From NCBI RefSeq assembly GCF_002744735.1, contig NZ_KZ319340.1, positions 186,001 through 250,000 of the forward strand: 64,000 nt of DNA. Reading direction: 5' to 3'. Position 1 is the first letter of the stretch. Each line of letters starts with the position of its first letter. Origin of the DNA: Marinobacter guineae. Its GTDB lineage: Bacteria; Pseudomonadota; Gammaproteobacteria; Pseudomonadales; Oleiphilaceae. Of the stretch, positions 1 through 8,502 are shown one piece after another. A program made the position numbers and the translations under genes. Under the pieces are notes generated by a model that ran no database searches, was not told where the DNA came from, and worked only from the letters and a program-made list of their open reading frames with translations.

Positions 1-220
1 CGATATTTCCCTCAGAATCAAAATGCACGAAGCCTGCATAGTCATCTTCGTCATGCCACGTTTTAATAAACCCGATCACTTCACCTTGCTCCGAGAGAAT
101 TTCAAAAGACGTCGTCTTGGTAAGGTCTATTGGCGCCTCGCCGGCATCTTCGTTATTGACTTCCTGGAGCGTAAAGTTCATGTCGTTTAGCAGGGCGAGG
201 GCGAGAAGGTCAGAATTCAT
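1..220 (-). CDS. hypothetical protein, N-terminal part (runs off window start)
   Basis: Reading leftward from an ATG at 220-218, 73 codons stay open to the window edge, so only the N-terminus is visible. A GGAG ribosome-binding site lies about 7 bases upstream of the ATG. The product begins MNSDLLALALLNDMNF, is acidic and has no signal peptide or membrane segment in the visible part. I recognise no family. It is separated from the next leftward gene by about 190 bases with no gene in them. Confidence 0.5.
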   Translation of the reverse strand, partial: MNSDLLALALLNDMNFTLQEVNNEDAGEAPIDLTKTTSFEILSEQGEVIGFIKTWHDEDDYAGFVHFDSEGNI

Positions 221-412
221 TAGGAAACTCCGTATTAGGCACAAAATCGTGAGTCTGACTCAAGAAGGTTACTAAGTGTATCCCAAACCTCAAACGATGG
301 TTTGACATGTCTCAAGACTCTTTTCGTATGAAAATTGACCAGCTAATAGCGCGCGACGACATTGCTTACAAGAGATAGATCGCTTCATAGTGCAGCAAAT
401 TAAAGTGGAGCC

Positions 413-655
413 CTATATGTTATTCGCCTCTCGAAATTGCTCAATCTCACTCCGAACTTCCCGAGACACGTCCTTTTCCTCAAGACTATCGAGAAGGTTC
501 CGAAGCACTTCTTTTTCTTTTTCATCGACCTTGCCATCTTCGAGCGCGAGCGTCTCCAACATGACAAGTTCCTTGGTGTCTAGAATGTGATCGCGGGCAA
601 AGACAATCAGGAATGAGTAACCAACAAGCTCTTTAACTCTTGAGTGATCGGCCAA
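413..655 (-). CDS. small acidic helical hypothetical protein, 80 aa
   Basis: This 80-residue product starts at an ATG with an AGAGGA-type ribosome-binding site about 9 bases upstream. It is dominated by predicted amphipathic helices rich in Glu, Lys and Leu (for example VDEKEKEVLRNLLDSLEEK near residues 43-61). It has no signal peptide, membrane span or cysteine. The alternating helix pattern with acidic loops vaguely recalls short TerB-like proteins, but I cannot place it in a family. The gene stands alone, with 192 bases to its left and 350 to its right free of clear genes. Confidence 0.5.
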   Translation of the reverse strand: MADHSRVKELVGYSFLIVFARDHILDTKELVMLETLALEDGKVDEKEKEVLRNLLDSLEEKDVSREVRSEIEQFREANNI

Positions 656-1005
656 GGCTTCAATCCTCTGTGTTTAGTCACCATTTTTACCTGACATTTA
701 TAACGATTTGATGAATGCCCGGGCCCAGACGTATGCCGGAAAATAGACATCTGCTACACCACCTCAGTACCGGCAAGCAAAGGCGGTGTGGCAAGACGCA
801 TCCCGACCAGTAACACCGGTGAAACAGTATCAAGCCCATCATTGGGCATTTGAAAACGATGGCCGGGTGTTGCTGGACGGTCGCACCGCCCGGTTCTCTG
901 CAGGTTATCTGGAAATAGCGATTTGTATGACCAACTCCTGAGTTAAAAAACTGCTAGGCTGACTAAAATTTAATGTGTATCTAATAAAAACATATAGGCA
1001 TCACA
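656..1005. other. 350-base intergenic stretch, no supported gene
   Basis: Between the small hypothetical gene and the OmpA-like gene no convincing CDS is present. On the plus strand a frame is open from about 750 to a TGA at 939-941, with a possible GTG at 819. It would encode about 40 residues (VKQYQAHHWAFENDGRVLLD...) with no ribosome-binding site. It may be a remnant of an unknown gene. The AT-rich stretch 945-1005 probably holds the promoter of the downstream gene. Confidence 0.3.
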
Positions 1006-2592
1006 ATGGCGCAACGAGGTTGGGTTTCCACGACATTGATCATTCTGCTAGTAATAGCGGCCGGCGCCGGTGTCTATTTCTATCAATCCCTTTACTCGGA
1101 CCTGAAACAACTTGAGAGCGCCCATGAGGAAGCCCTGTCTGAGGCCAAACGTTTGCAACAAAAGCTTTCTCAGGCCCGCCAACGCCTGACCCAGCGCAGC
1201 ACCAGTGCGGACCGGCTAGAGGCCCGCCTCAATGAAACGCAACAATCCCTGACCAATGCCGCCAGTGAGCTGGAAGCATTGCGGAGTCAGATTGAAACTC
1301 TGGAAGATCGTGTTGATGAACTGGAGGCAAACTTGTCAGCCAGCCAGACGCTTGCCAGTGCCCGCGGCGACCAGCTGGTTCAGAGCCAAGCCCGGATCGA
1401 CGAACTCAATGAGCAACTCACACAACGCAAAGCCCAGATTACAGAACTGCTTACCAGCAGTGAAAAACTGGAAGTCTCGCTCGCTGCAGCCAGGGAGAAA
1501 CAGACCCTGACCGGAGTCCAAACCGATGAGCTATCGCAGGAGCTGGACAACACCCGGGACGCCCTCGCACAGGCCCGTCAGCAGCTGGCACAAAGCGAGG
1601 CCCGGGTCGCCGACCTGAACATTAGCCGCGAGGATCTGGCAGCTTCTTTGACCAGGGCCAAAGAGGAGCAGAGCGTGACTACGGCCCAGGCTGATACGCT
1701 AACGGAAGAGCTGGATTCCATACAGAACGACCTTAAACAAGCCCGCAAGCAAAAGGCACAGCGGGAAGCCCGGATCGCGGAACTGGAAATCCGGATTGCC
1801 AGGCTGGATACCGGTCGCCAGGAAATGGAAAACTCCGTGGCCACAGCCAGAGAGCAACAGGCCCGGACCGAAGCCCAAGCTGATGAACTCTCAGAGGAGC
1901 TGGAAGCCACCCGGGCCGCTCTTGCTCAGGCCCGGAATCAGCTGGCACAGAAAGAAAGCACTCTGGAGGAAGTGGCGGAGGAACGGCTGTCGGTCGCTGA
2001 AAAGTACCGGGACACGCGGGAGCAGCTGGCCCTGCAGCAGGCCCGGAGCCGCAGTGCCAGCGAGACTATCAAGGAACTGGAGGCCCGCTTGCAGCGTGAG
2101 CGCTCCGCCATGAACAACCTGCAGACCCGTCTGCAGGCCTTGAGCAACGAGAAACAGACATTGGTATCACGACTTGAAGACGGAACCACGGTCATCAAGC
2201 TGCCGGAAGATATCGTGTTTGATTCCGGCTCCGCCCGCATAGGGAAGCCCGGTCGTGAGACCCTGAAACTGCTTGCTACTGCCCTGGAAAGCTTTCCCGA
2301 CCACCTGATCAGCGTTCAGGGCCACAGTGATAGCCGCCCCATATCCCCCAGCCTGCAGGACCGGTATTTCACCAACTGGGAGTTATCTGCCGCCCGCGCC
2401 GCCTCGGCGGTGCGGGTACTGCGGGACAACGGCATAGCCCCTGAGCGCATGCAGGCGGTGGGCTACGCCTATACCCGCCCGCTGGTGGAGGAGACTGACG
2501 CAGCCAGCCGGCGCATGAATCGTCGCATCGAGGTGCTGCTTTATCCAGACCGGTTCACTGTCAAAGCCTACTCCGGCCTAACAACGCACTAA
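1006..2592 (+). CDS. membrane-anchored coiled-coil protein with C-terminal OmpA/MotB domain
   Basis: The 528-residue protein has one N-terminal membrane segment (about residues 8-27). A very long coiled coil (about 30-385) follows, made of repeated units containing phrases such as LSQEL, LSEEL and ARQQLAQ. The C-terminal OmpA/MotB peptidoglycan-associating domain (about 400-515) includes DIVFDSGSARI, VQGHSDSRPI and RRMNRRIEVLL. The family binds peptidoglycan through this domain, so the likely role is a rod-like spacer between inner membrane and cell wall. It resembles the uncharacterised OmpA-family proteins of gammaproteobacteria and not the compact OmpA barrel, which is absent. No operon partner is visible and no clear ribosome-binding site precedes the ATG. 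The internal repeats suggest growth by duplication of a block of about 66-75 residues. Confidence 0.85.
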   Translation: MAQRGWVSTTLIILLVIAAGAGVYFYQSLYSDLKQLESAHEEALSEAKRLQQKLSQARQRLTQRSTSADRLEARLNETQQSLTNAASELEALRSQIETLEDRVDELEANLSASQTLASARGDQLVQSQARIDELNEQLTQRKAQITELLTSSEKLEVSLAAAREKQTLTGVQTDELSQELDNTRDALAQARQQLAQSEARVADLNISREDLAASLTRAKEEQSVTTAQADTLTEELDSIQNDLKQARKQKAQREARIAELEIRIARLDTGRQEMENSVATAREQQARTEAQADELSEELEATRAALAQARNQLAQKESTLEEVAEERLSVAEKYRDTREQLALQQARSRSASETIKELEARLQRERSAMNNLQTRLQALSNEKQTLVSRLEDGTTVIKLPEDIVFDSGSARIGKPGRETLKLLATALESFPDHLISVQGHSDSRPISPSLQDRYFTNWELSAARAASAVRVLRDNGIAPERMQAVGYAYTRPLVEETDAASRRMNRRIEVLLYPDRFTVKAYSGLTTH

Positions 2593-2821
2593 CACCGCTG
2601 GGAACAGATCAGGCCTGGTCGGTATCTGCAACTATCATTGCCAGCATGTGAGTGAGGTGTGTTTTCTGGCGTCCGGCGGTTTGAGCGCCGCAAAGGCTTT
2701 GAAGGTGGCCAGTCGGCTAAATCGATCCCGACACTCTTTACCTAACAGTTGTGGACAAACCATGAGAGCGTAAACTACGCATCACCAAGGCCAAAAACCA
2801 GCTTGCCATCAGGTAGTAGCA
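2593..2821. other. non-coding stretch between the OmpA-like gene and the scar
   Basis: About 230 bases after the OmpA-like stop contain no supported gene and no obvious T-tailed terminator. The stretch leads directly into the damaged tRNA-Arg fragment. Confidence 0.4.
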
Positions 2822-2868
2822 CCGCCCTCTGGAGGCAGAGGTCAGAGGTTCGAATCCTCACGTTCGGC
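2822..2868 (+). pseudogene. degenerate 3' part of a tRNA-Arg(CCG)-like gene
   Basis: Positions 2822-2838 can form an anticodon arm (CCGCC, loop CTCTGGA, GGCAG), followed by a 5-base variable loop AGGTC (2839-2843). The T arm has the canonical loop TTCGAAT (2849-2855), and an acceptor-like strand CGTTCGG lies at 2861-2867. The layout matches the 3' two-thirds of bacterial tRNA-Arg(CCG). However, the anticodon triplet would read CTG, the outer T-stem pair is A-A, one anticodon-stem pair is C-A, no complementary 5' acceptor strand lies upstream and CCA is not encoded. I read it as a dead tRNA end of the sort left at an integration site, not as a working tRNA. Confidence 0.55.
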
Positions 2869-2873
2869 AGGCT

Positions 2874-3192
2874 TGGCGACGACGGCACAGCCTGCCGCCA
2901 TGCTGGCGCCATCTTGCGCGCCAGCATGGCATTGGGGAAATTCCACGGGGTGATCAGGCCCGCGACGCCGTCCGGTAACAGCGCGTTAAGCACTGCGGCG
3001 CGCTCTTTATCGGCAAAAAGCGCCCACCGTTTTTGCGCCGCATAGGTGGCGTTGATCCATTCACTGCCAATGCGGCCCGAAGGCCGCAACAGCGCCGTTG
3101 CGACGCTCATCCAGTGTTGCATTTAACACAGTGGATTCCTCTGCACGATTGTTGGGTGTGCGGGAGGATCCGCTGGATTCAGTGGTTATCAT
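2874..3192 (-). pseudogene. aldehyde dehydrogenase (succinate-semialdehyde type) remnant
   Basis: In the leftward frame, 3056-2984 encodes NATYAAQKRWALFADKERAA, which matches the N-terminal region of succinate-semialdehyde-type aldehyde dehydrogenases. Within a few residues it jumps to GVAGLITPWNFPNAMLARKM (the conserved PWNFP region). About 80 residues normally between them are missing. Homology stops near 2874, next to the tRNA fragment. An upstream ATG at 3192 with an AGGA site opens a different frame, so a frameshift is likely near the start. The remnant lies 20 bases downstream of the carboxyltransferase operon on the same strand and was probably its last gene. The catalytic half is gone. 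Confidence 0.7.
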
Positions 3193-3211
3193 GAGCTTGT
3201 TCCTGTCGCCC

Positions 3212-4186
3212 TTAGCTCAGTAGTTCGCGAATCTCATCCATGATTGCCGCCTGCTCTTTGCGCGCGGCAAGGGCAGCCTCCATATCCACTTTCACGAACC
3301 GGACCGGCATGTTCGGCTGTAACTGACCAATCAGGTCCATGTCAGCCGAAATAACGCAACCCAGCATGAAATACCCCCCACCAGACACTGCATCGCGGTG
3401 CAGTACGATTGGCTCTGAGCCGCTCGGTACCTGAATGGAGCCGTAGGGATAACACGCATCGGTGATGTTGGACGGATCCGCGCCGGCACTGAACGGCTGT
3501 TCGCGTTCGACGAACTCAAGTTTGCGTCCGCCCTGAAAGCGATAACCCATGCGGTCGGCTTCGTTGGCGACTTTCCAGGTATCCTCGAAAAAACTGTCCT
3601 GGGACTGCTCAGTAATTCGATGCCAGTATAGCCCGGGCAGCACACGAAGCTCGGCCGGATTGGACGGACCGCGCCGCAACGCCACAGGTACCGAGATCCC
3701 ATCCTTAACAGTTTTGCTGCTTTTGCCGAGTGGCAGCGAATCGCCCGGCTGCACAGGGCGGCCGTTAACACCACCGAGCGCACCGATGGCATAGGTCGAA
3801 CGGCTGCCAAGGTGAACGGGCGTGGTAATGCCGCCGGAAATAGCAATGTAGATTCGCGCGCCGGATTTCAGAAAGTCGAAGGACAACACCTGGCCGGCTT
3901 TCACGGTGAAGGCGGTCCAGGTATCACGGGGCTCACCATCCACTTTCGGCGGCAGTTCTGCGCCGCAGACCGCGACGGTTACATCCCGTGTGAATTCAAG
4001 TTCCGGCCCGACGAATACGGATTCGAGCCCGGCCGCTCCCTCATCGTTGCCAACAAGCAGATTCGCTGTTTTGAGTGCCAGGCGATCCATGGCCCCACCC
4101 ATGGGAATACCAAGATGATAATAGCCCGGCCGTCCCAGGTCCTGGATCGTGGTGGCAATACCGGCTGAGATTACATTAACGGTCAT
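3212..4186 (-). CDS. pxpC: KipA/PxpC-type biotin-dependent carboxyltransferase subunit (AHS2 family)
   Basis: The 324-residue protein has the signature opening of the AHS2/KipA family (ISAGIATTIQDLGRPGYYHLGI, residues 7-28, with MGGAMD following). The family is homologous to one half of the carboxyltransferase of urea carboxylase and to subunit C of 5-oxoprolinase PxpABC. It starts at an ATG with GGAGG six bases upstream and overlaps the end of pxpB by 11 bases, so the two are translationally coupled. Because biotin carboxylase and biotin carrier are encoded in the same operon, this subunit more likely works in a biotin-dependent carboxylase than in a plain PxpABC oxoprolinase. The symbol reflects family only; the substrate is unknown. 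Confidence 0.85.
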   Translation of the reverse strand: MTVNVISAGIATTIQDLGRPGYYHLGIPMGGAMDRLALKTANLLVGNDEGAAGLESVFVGPELEFTRDVTVAVCGAELPPKVDGEPRDTWTAFTVKAGQVLSFDFLKSGARIYIAISGGITTPVHLGSRSTYAIGALGGVNGRPVQPGDSLPLGKSSKTVKDGISVPVALRRGPSNPAELRVLPGLYWHRITEQSQDSFFEDTWKVANEADRMGYRFQGGRKLEFVEREQPFSAGADPSNITDACYPYGSIQVPSGSEPIVLHRDAVSGGGYFMLGCVISADMDLIGQLQPNMPVRFVKVDMEAALAARKEQAAIMDEIRELLS

Positions 4187-5051
4187 AAAGGGCCTCCATC
4201 AGCTTGGCGTTGGTACCGTCCATATCGGCATTGAACTCGCTTAGCGAAAAACGAACGTTTCTGATACGGGGCATGTATTCGCCGGCCTGCACCTGGGCAA
4301 TCGCGGCATCATACTCTTCGCGATTGATTGGTTTAAATCTGACGATATCCCCCGGCTTAAAGAAAACCATGAAGTCTTTCAGGTAGGGAACACTTTGCTC
4401 TGGATCATAGATCGGCATGGGGGTGATACCGAACATCTGGTACCCGCCCGCGCCGCGCACGGAGTAGATGCAGGAAAAGCTGCCCCCGTAGCCAACCGTC
4501 TGCCGCGGTGTGTCGGTGCGCGGGCGGAGGTATTTTGGCACCTGGATCTGACGCGACCGGTCAACCATCTGATAGAGAAACGGCAGGCCGGAGACAAACC
4601 CGACCATGGATACGAACCAAGGTGCTCCGGAATGCGCCTCAATGAACTTCTCTACACTGTCATAGCCATTGATCGATGCTGCGTATTCGATGTCGGTCGC
4701 GCTGGGGTCCTGGTGGCGTTCGCGAAACCGCATCAGGGTATCGTAGGTCCACGGATCCTGGTAATAGACCGGAACTTCGATAATCCGTGTTTCCAGAACG
4801 TTTTCGCCCTGTTCCGCCTGTGCTTCCAGTCGTTTCAATTCCTTCATCATGTCATCGGGGTGAATCACATCCGGATCGAATTTGATCTGGAACGAAGCGT
4901 TGGCCGGACATATTTCGGTGACGCCCTTGATGTTGGCATTGCGCACTGCGTTGGTCATGGACAGTGAGACAAAGAATGCCTCAAGCGACATTTCTTCGTC
5001 GACTTCTACGAAAATGTGCTCATCGCCGCCAAATGTGTATCGACTACTCAT
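4176..5051 (-). CDS. pxpB: KipI/PxpB-type carboxyltransferase subunit (AHS1 family)
   Basis: The ATG at 5051 (protein MSSRYTFGGDEHIFVEVDEE...) gives 291 residues, a normal length for an AHS1/KipI-type protein. Longer readings would extend deep into the upstream biotin carboxylase gene. Family marks include PWFVSMVGFVSGLPFLYQM near the middle and VGYGGSFSCIYSVRGAGGYQ towards the C-terminus. AHS1 pairs with AHS2 to form the carboxyltransferase of urea carboxylase or the B and C subunits of bacterial 5-oxoprolinase. The start overlaps the end of the biotin carboxylase gene by 8 bases and the stop overlaps pxpC, indicating tight co-expression in a fixed ratio. Confidence 0.85.
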   Translation of the reverse strand: MSSRYTFGGDEHIFVEVDEEMSLEAFFVSLSMTNAVRNANIKGVTEICPANASFQIKFDPDVIHPDDMMKELKRLEAQAEQGENVLETRIIEVPVYYQDPWTYDTLMRFRERHQDPSATDIEYAASINGYDSVEKFIEAHSGAPWFVSMVGFVSGLPFLYQMVDRSRQIQVPKYLRPRTDTPRQTVGYGGSFSCIYSVRGAGGYQMFGITPMPIYDPEQSVPYLKDFMVFFKPGDIVRFKPINREEYDAAIAQVQAGEYMPRIRNVRFSLSEFNADMDGTNAKLMEALYDR

Positions 5052-6441
5052 GAGTTTGAGCCCCTTTTTGTTTGATGAGATCGAGGTTGTTTTCCAGCCA
5101 CGGCTCCAGCCAACGGGTGTGGACAGCACTTTGCTTCAGCTCTTCACTCTCGAGCAAAGCCTGGAACAGCGGCGCGGTGGTGGGCAGCCCGTCGATATGA
5201 AGCTCGTCCAGGGCGCGTTTGAGTCGCAACAGTGCACGGTCGCGGTCTTCGGCCCATACAATCAGTTTGCCCAACAGCGAATCGTAGAAAGGCGGAACGG
5301 CATAGCCTGGATAGAGCATGTGATCGAAACGCACACCCGGCCCGTCCGGGGTGAGCAAGTTGCCGACGATGCCGGGAAACGGCATGAAATTATTGGCCGG
5401 ATCCTCTGCGTTTAACCTCACTTCGATGGCGTGCCCGGTTCTGCGTATCGTCTCCTGTGTAACACGCATCTTTGTGCCGCCAGCGATCAAGATCATCTCG
5501 GCAACCAGGTCGAAGCCGCAGATCATTTCGGTCACAGGATGCTCCACCTGGATGCGGGTGTTCATCTCGATGAAATAGAAGTTTCCTGTCTCGTCGTCGT
5601 AGAGATACTCGATGGTGCCGGCGCCTTTATAATAGACAGCCTTTGCCAGCGCGACGGCCGAGCGGTACAGCTCGTCGCGAACCCGATCATCCAGGGCGAC
5701 CGACGGCGCTTCTTCCCACACCTTCTGGCGGCGGCGCTGCAAAGAGCACTCACGCTCAAAGAAATGTACGACGTTTTCGCCATCACCCAGTATCTGGACC
5801 TCGATATGCCGCGCACGCTCAATGACTTTCTCTATATAGACGCCTCCGTCACCGAACGTTGCCGCGGCCTCCGAGGAAGCCTGGGGAGCAAGCTCCCGGA
5901 ACTGATCAGCATCATGGGCAACACGGATACCGCGCCCGCCGCCTCCGGCGGCCGCCTTGATCATTACTGGGAAGCCAATTTTCTCTGCTATTTTCGCCGC
6001 GGCCTCCATGTCCTCTATGACACCATCACTGCCTGGCACCGTTGGTACATTCGCCTTCTTCGCCTCACTCCGCGCAGCCGCCTTATCGCCCATCAGGCGG
6101 ATGGTGTCGCCGTCCGGACCGACGAAAAGGAGGCCTGCGGCGGCTACGGCGTCTGCAAAGTCTGCATTTTCGGCGAGAAAACCATAACCCGGATGGACAG
6201 CGTCGGCACCGGTTTCCTTCGCCGCCCTAAGGATCGCGTCGATACAGAGATAGGATTTTGCCGCTTGCGGCGGGCCGATGTTGACCGTTTCATCCGCCAT
6301 CTGCACAGCTCGACTTTCAGTGTCAGCGTCGCTGTGCACGACCACAGTAGCGATGCCGAGATCGCGTGCGGCGCGGATGATTCGGACTGCTATTTCACCC
6401 CGGTTGGCAATCAGCAGTTTTTTAATGCCTGGGTTTTTCAT
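5044..6441 (-). CDS. biotin carboxylase subunit (AccC-like)
   Basis: The 465-residue protein is a full-length stand-alone biotin carboxylase. It has an N-terminal domain with LLIANRGEIAVRII (residues 9-22), an ATP-grasp domain with the glycine loop AAAGGGGRGIR (about 163-172), the conserved stretch FIEMNTRIQVEHPVTE (about 286-301) and a C-terminal domain ending near residue 450. It would carboxylate the biotin of the adjacent carrier protein using ATP and bicarbonate. In this operon it lies between the carrier gene (7 bases apart) and pxpB (8-base overlap). It is therefore probably dedicated to the AHS1/AHS2 pair and not the housekeeping acetyl-CoA carboxylase AccC, which is usually linked to accB alone. 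Confidence 0.92.
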   Translation of the reverse strand: MKNPGIKKLLIANRGEIAVRIIRAARDLGIATVVVHSDADTESRAVQMADETVNIGPPQAAKSYLCIDAILRAAKETGADAVHPGYGFLAENADFADAVAAAGLLFVGPDGDTIRLMGDKAAARSEAKKANVPTVPGSDGVIEDMEAAAKIAEKIGFPVMIKAAAGGGGRGIRVAHDADQFRELAPQASSEAAATFGDGGVYIEKVIERARHIEVQILGDGENVVHFFERECSLQRRRQKVWEEAPSVALDDRVRDELYRSAVALAKAVYYKGAGTIEYLYDDETGNFYFIEMNTRIQVEHPVTEMICGFDLVAEMILIAGGTKMRVTQETIRRTGHAIEVRLNAEDPANNFMPFPGIVGNLLTPDGPGVRFDHMLYPGYAVPPFYDSLLGKLIVWAEDRDRALLRLKRALDELHIDGLPTTAPLFQALLESEELKQSAVHTRWLEPWLENNLDLIKQKGAQTHE

Positions 6442-6448
6442 GATTACC

Positions 6449-6688
6449 TCAGCTCAATTCGGCAATAATCTGCCCTGCCATAACGGGTTCACCGTCACTG
6501 ACCGGAAAGTCGGCAATCGTTCCATCGGCATCCGCTTTAACTTCATGGAAGGTTTTCATAACCTCGACAAGACCAAGAGTGTCGCCTTTGGCGACGGTAT
6601 CGCCAATTTCAAAGTAGCTGGCCTGGTCCGGCGCCGGTTTACGGTAAAACGTTCCTGGGATGGGTGATTTCACGTCATGCTTAGCCAT
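6449..6688 (-). CDS. short biotin carboxyl carrier protein
   Basis: This 79-residue protein is essentially a bare biotinyl domain. The biotin-accepting Lys is residue 45 in VEVMKTF, and the hammerhead-fold strands lie on both sides. Housekeeping AccB is about twice as long and has a Pro/Ala-rich linker, which is absent here. It would carry carboxybiotin from the neighbouring biotin carboxylase to the AHS1/AHS2 carboxyltransferase. An AGGAG site precedes the ATG. The gene lies 47 bases after pxpA and 7 bases before the biotin carboxylase. Confidence 0.9.
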   Translation of the reverse strand: MAKHDVKSPIPGTFYRKPAPDQASYFEIGDTVAKGDTLGLVEVMKTFHEVKADADGTIADFPVSDGEPVMAGQIIAELS

Positions 6689-6735
6689 CGGTAATGTCTC
6701 CTGATTGTTGTTGTTCTGGCGCTGTCTCAGGCCGT

Positions 6736-7455
6736 TTAAAGCTGGTTGATTGCTTCATTGACCGCCTTGGCGATGTCAATGGCATTGGGTGTGTCAGAGT
6801 GGACACAAACGGTCTCGGCGCGCACGGGCAGTGACTTTCCGTTGACGCTGTCCACTTTGCCATTGCGCATGGCGTCGAGAACGCGCGATGCCGCGTATCC
6901 GGGGTCAACCTCGCCGTGCGACCGTGTGATGATCAGCCTTCCGTTGTCATCATATTCCAGATCGGCATAGAACTCTGCCAGGAAGGGGATGCCGCGTTCC
7001 TTGTAAACCATTTCGTGCTGGGTACCAGCCAGGCCAAGCACAGGCACACCATAGACTTCGGCGGCATCGGCGACGGCATGAGCGATGTGCTCCATGCGCG
7101 CTGCCATGCCATAGAGTGCGCCGTGTGGTTTGAGGTGGGACAGGGCGACACCGCTGGCGTCGAGAAAGCCCTTCAGCGCGCCGATCTGATAGAGGATGAT
7201 ATTGGCCATTTCCTCACGGTCAATCTTCATTTCGCGCCGGCCGAATCCCGCCAGATCGGGAAGCGAGAAATGTGCGCCGATTTTGACGTTATTCCTGCGC
7301 GCCAGTTCTACGGTGCTGCGCATGTGGTTAGGATCGGAGCCGTGAAAACCGCAGGCTATGTTGGCCTGGGTGATGTACGGCATCATGCCTTCGTCGTCAC
7401 CCATCTTGTAAAGGCCGAAGCTTTCGCCCATGTCACAATTCACATCTACATGCAT
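6736..7455 (-). CDS. pxpA: LamB/YcsF-family protein (5-oxoprolinase subunit A-like)
   Basis: The 239-residue protein has the family's diagnostic N-terminus VDVNCDMGESFG (residues 3-14). It also carries ANIACGFHGSDP (32-43), IGAHFSLPDLAGFGRR (57-72) and LKPHGALY near residue 108. LamB/YcsF proteins are the hydrolytic partner of PxpBC in bacterial 5-oxoproline hydrolysis. Here the protein probably hydrolyses the N-carboxylated (or otherwise activated) amide or lactam made by the downstream biotin-dependent subunits. AGGAG lies 8 bases before the ATG. It is the first enzyme gene after the ABC permease, 12 bases downstream of it. The true substrate is not evident from sequence. Confidence 0.87.
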   Translation of the reverse strand: MHVDVNCDMGESFGLYKMGDDEGMMPYITQANIACGFHGSDPNHMRSTVELARRNNVKIGAHFSLPDLAGFGRREMKIDREEMANIILYQIGALKGFLDASGVALSHLKPHGALYGMAARMEHIAHAVADAAEVYGVPVLGLAGTQHEMVYKERGIPFLAEFYADLEYDDNGRLIITRSHGEVDPGYAASRVLDAMRNGKVDSVNGKSLPVRAETVCVHSDTPNAIDIAKAVNEAINQL

Positions 7456-7467
7456 CGTTTGTGCTCC

Positions 7468-8502
7468 TTAATTCTTGAGAGAGGCAACGTACCGAAGCCT
7501 GATCTGGTCTGCGATGACCGCCAGTATCAGCAGAATGCCGAGCACGACGGTTTGTAAGTAGGATTCGATTTGCGCCAGGTTCATGCCGTTCTGAATCAGG
7601 CCGATGAACAGGGCACCCAGGACGACGCTTTCCAGACGCCCCACACCACCTCGCAGACTGACCCCGGCGATGACGCAGGCGGCAATTGACTCCAATGGCA
7701 TCGAAGCACCAATGTTGGCCTCACCGGTATCAATACGGGCCGTCAAAAGCATACCCGCGACGGCGGCAAAAAAAGCGCTCAGCACATAGGTGTAGAACAA
7801 CGTGGCTTTGGTGTTGATGCCGGACAGTGATGCAGCCTTCGGGTTGCCGCCAACTGCATAAAAATACCGGCCCTGAGGCGTGCGGTAGAGGAACACGTAT
7901 AGGGCGATGGCCAGCAATGCAGCGACGAAGACCGGTGCGGGTATACCGAGCAGGGCACCATAACCAAAGGTGTCACTGAAGGCCCGAGGCATGCCGTAAA
8001 CAGGTACGCCACCGGTCAGGTAGAGTGCGACACCGAAACCGACCGATGCCATACCGAGCGACACCATGAAAGGCGACACGTTGAAGAAGGCGACGCCCGC
8101 ACCGTTAACGATACCGATCGTGACCCCTGCCAGAATGCCGGACAAACAGCCGAGCGCGATGGCCAACCAGACCATGTCGGGGGCAATGGCGAAGATGGCA
8201 GCCATAACCATGGCCCCGACCACTGAGCTCAGTGCCAGAGCAGTGCCAACTGACAGGTCAAAGCCCCCGGTGAGCAGAGCCATCATCTGGCCGAGTGCAA
8301 CAATCATGAGGTAGACCGATTGGCGAAGCACGTTCATCAGGTTTTGCAGCGTGAGGAAGTTTTCCGACAACAGCGAGAACACCACCATGGCGATGAACAG
8401 AAGAAATGGCAGAATGCCGAGCTTCACGAACAGGCGCTTGGTTAAGTTCCCAATGCCGCCGATCGCCGGTGCGTTCGGCGCAGTAACAGATTGCTCAGCC
8501 AT
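7468..8502 (-). CDS. RbsC-type ABC transporter permease
   Basis: The 344-residue hydrophobic protein has about nine or ten membrane spans. It also has the carbohydrate-uptake-2 permease signatures (GQMMALLTGGFDLSVGTALALS near residue 72 onward, and GVSLRGGVGRLESVVLGALFIGLIQNGMNL near the C-terminus). This family imports ribose-like sugars but also autoinducer-2, nucleosides and other small polar compounds. Its ATG overlaps the stop of the ATPase gene by one base and has AGGAGG eight bases upstream. Co-transcription with the pxp/biotin genes suggests that it imports the substrate of that pathway. Confidence 0.92.
   Translation of the reverse strand: MAEQSVTAPNAPAIGGIGNLTKRLFVKLGILPFLLFIAMVVFSLLSENFLTLQNLMNVLRQSVYLMIVALGQMMALLTGGFDLSVGTALALSSVVGAMVMAAIFAIAPDMVWLAIALGCLSGILAGVTIGIVNGAGVAFFNVSPFMVSLGMASVGFGVALYLTGGVPVYGMPRAFSDTFGYGALLGIPAPVFVAALLAIALYVFLYRTPQGRYFYAVGGNPKAASLSGINTKATLFYTYVLSAFFAAVAGMLLTARIDTGEANIGASMPLESIAACVIAGVSLRGGVGRLESVVLGALFIGLIQNGMNLAQIESYLQTVVLGILLILAVIADQIRLRYVASLKN

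Noticed and set aside
2822..2868. A functional tRNA-Arg
   Set aside because: No 5' acceptor strand, stem mismatches, altered anticodon and no CCA; kept only as a fragment.
5431..6468. A 345-codon frame opposite the biotin carboxylase gene
   Set aside because: Shadow of a highly conserved gene; no recognisable protein features.
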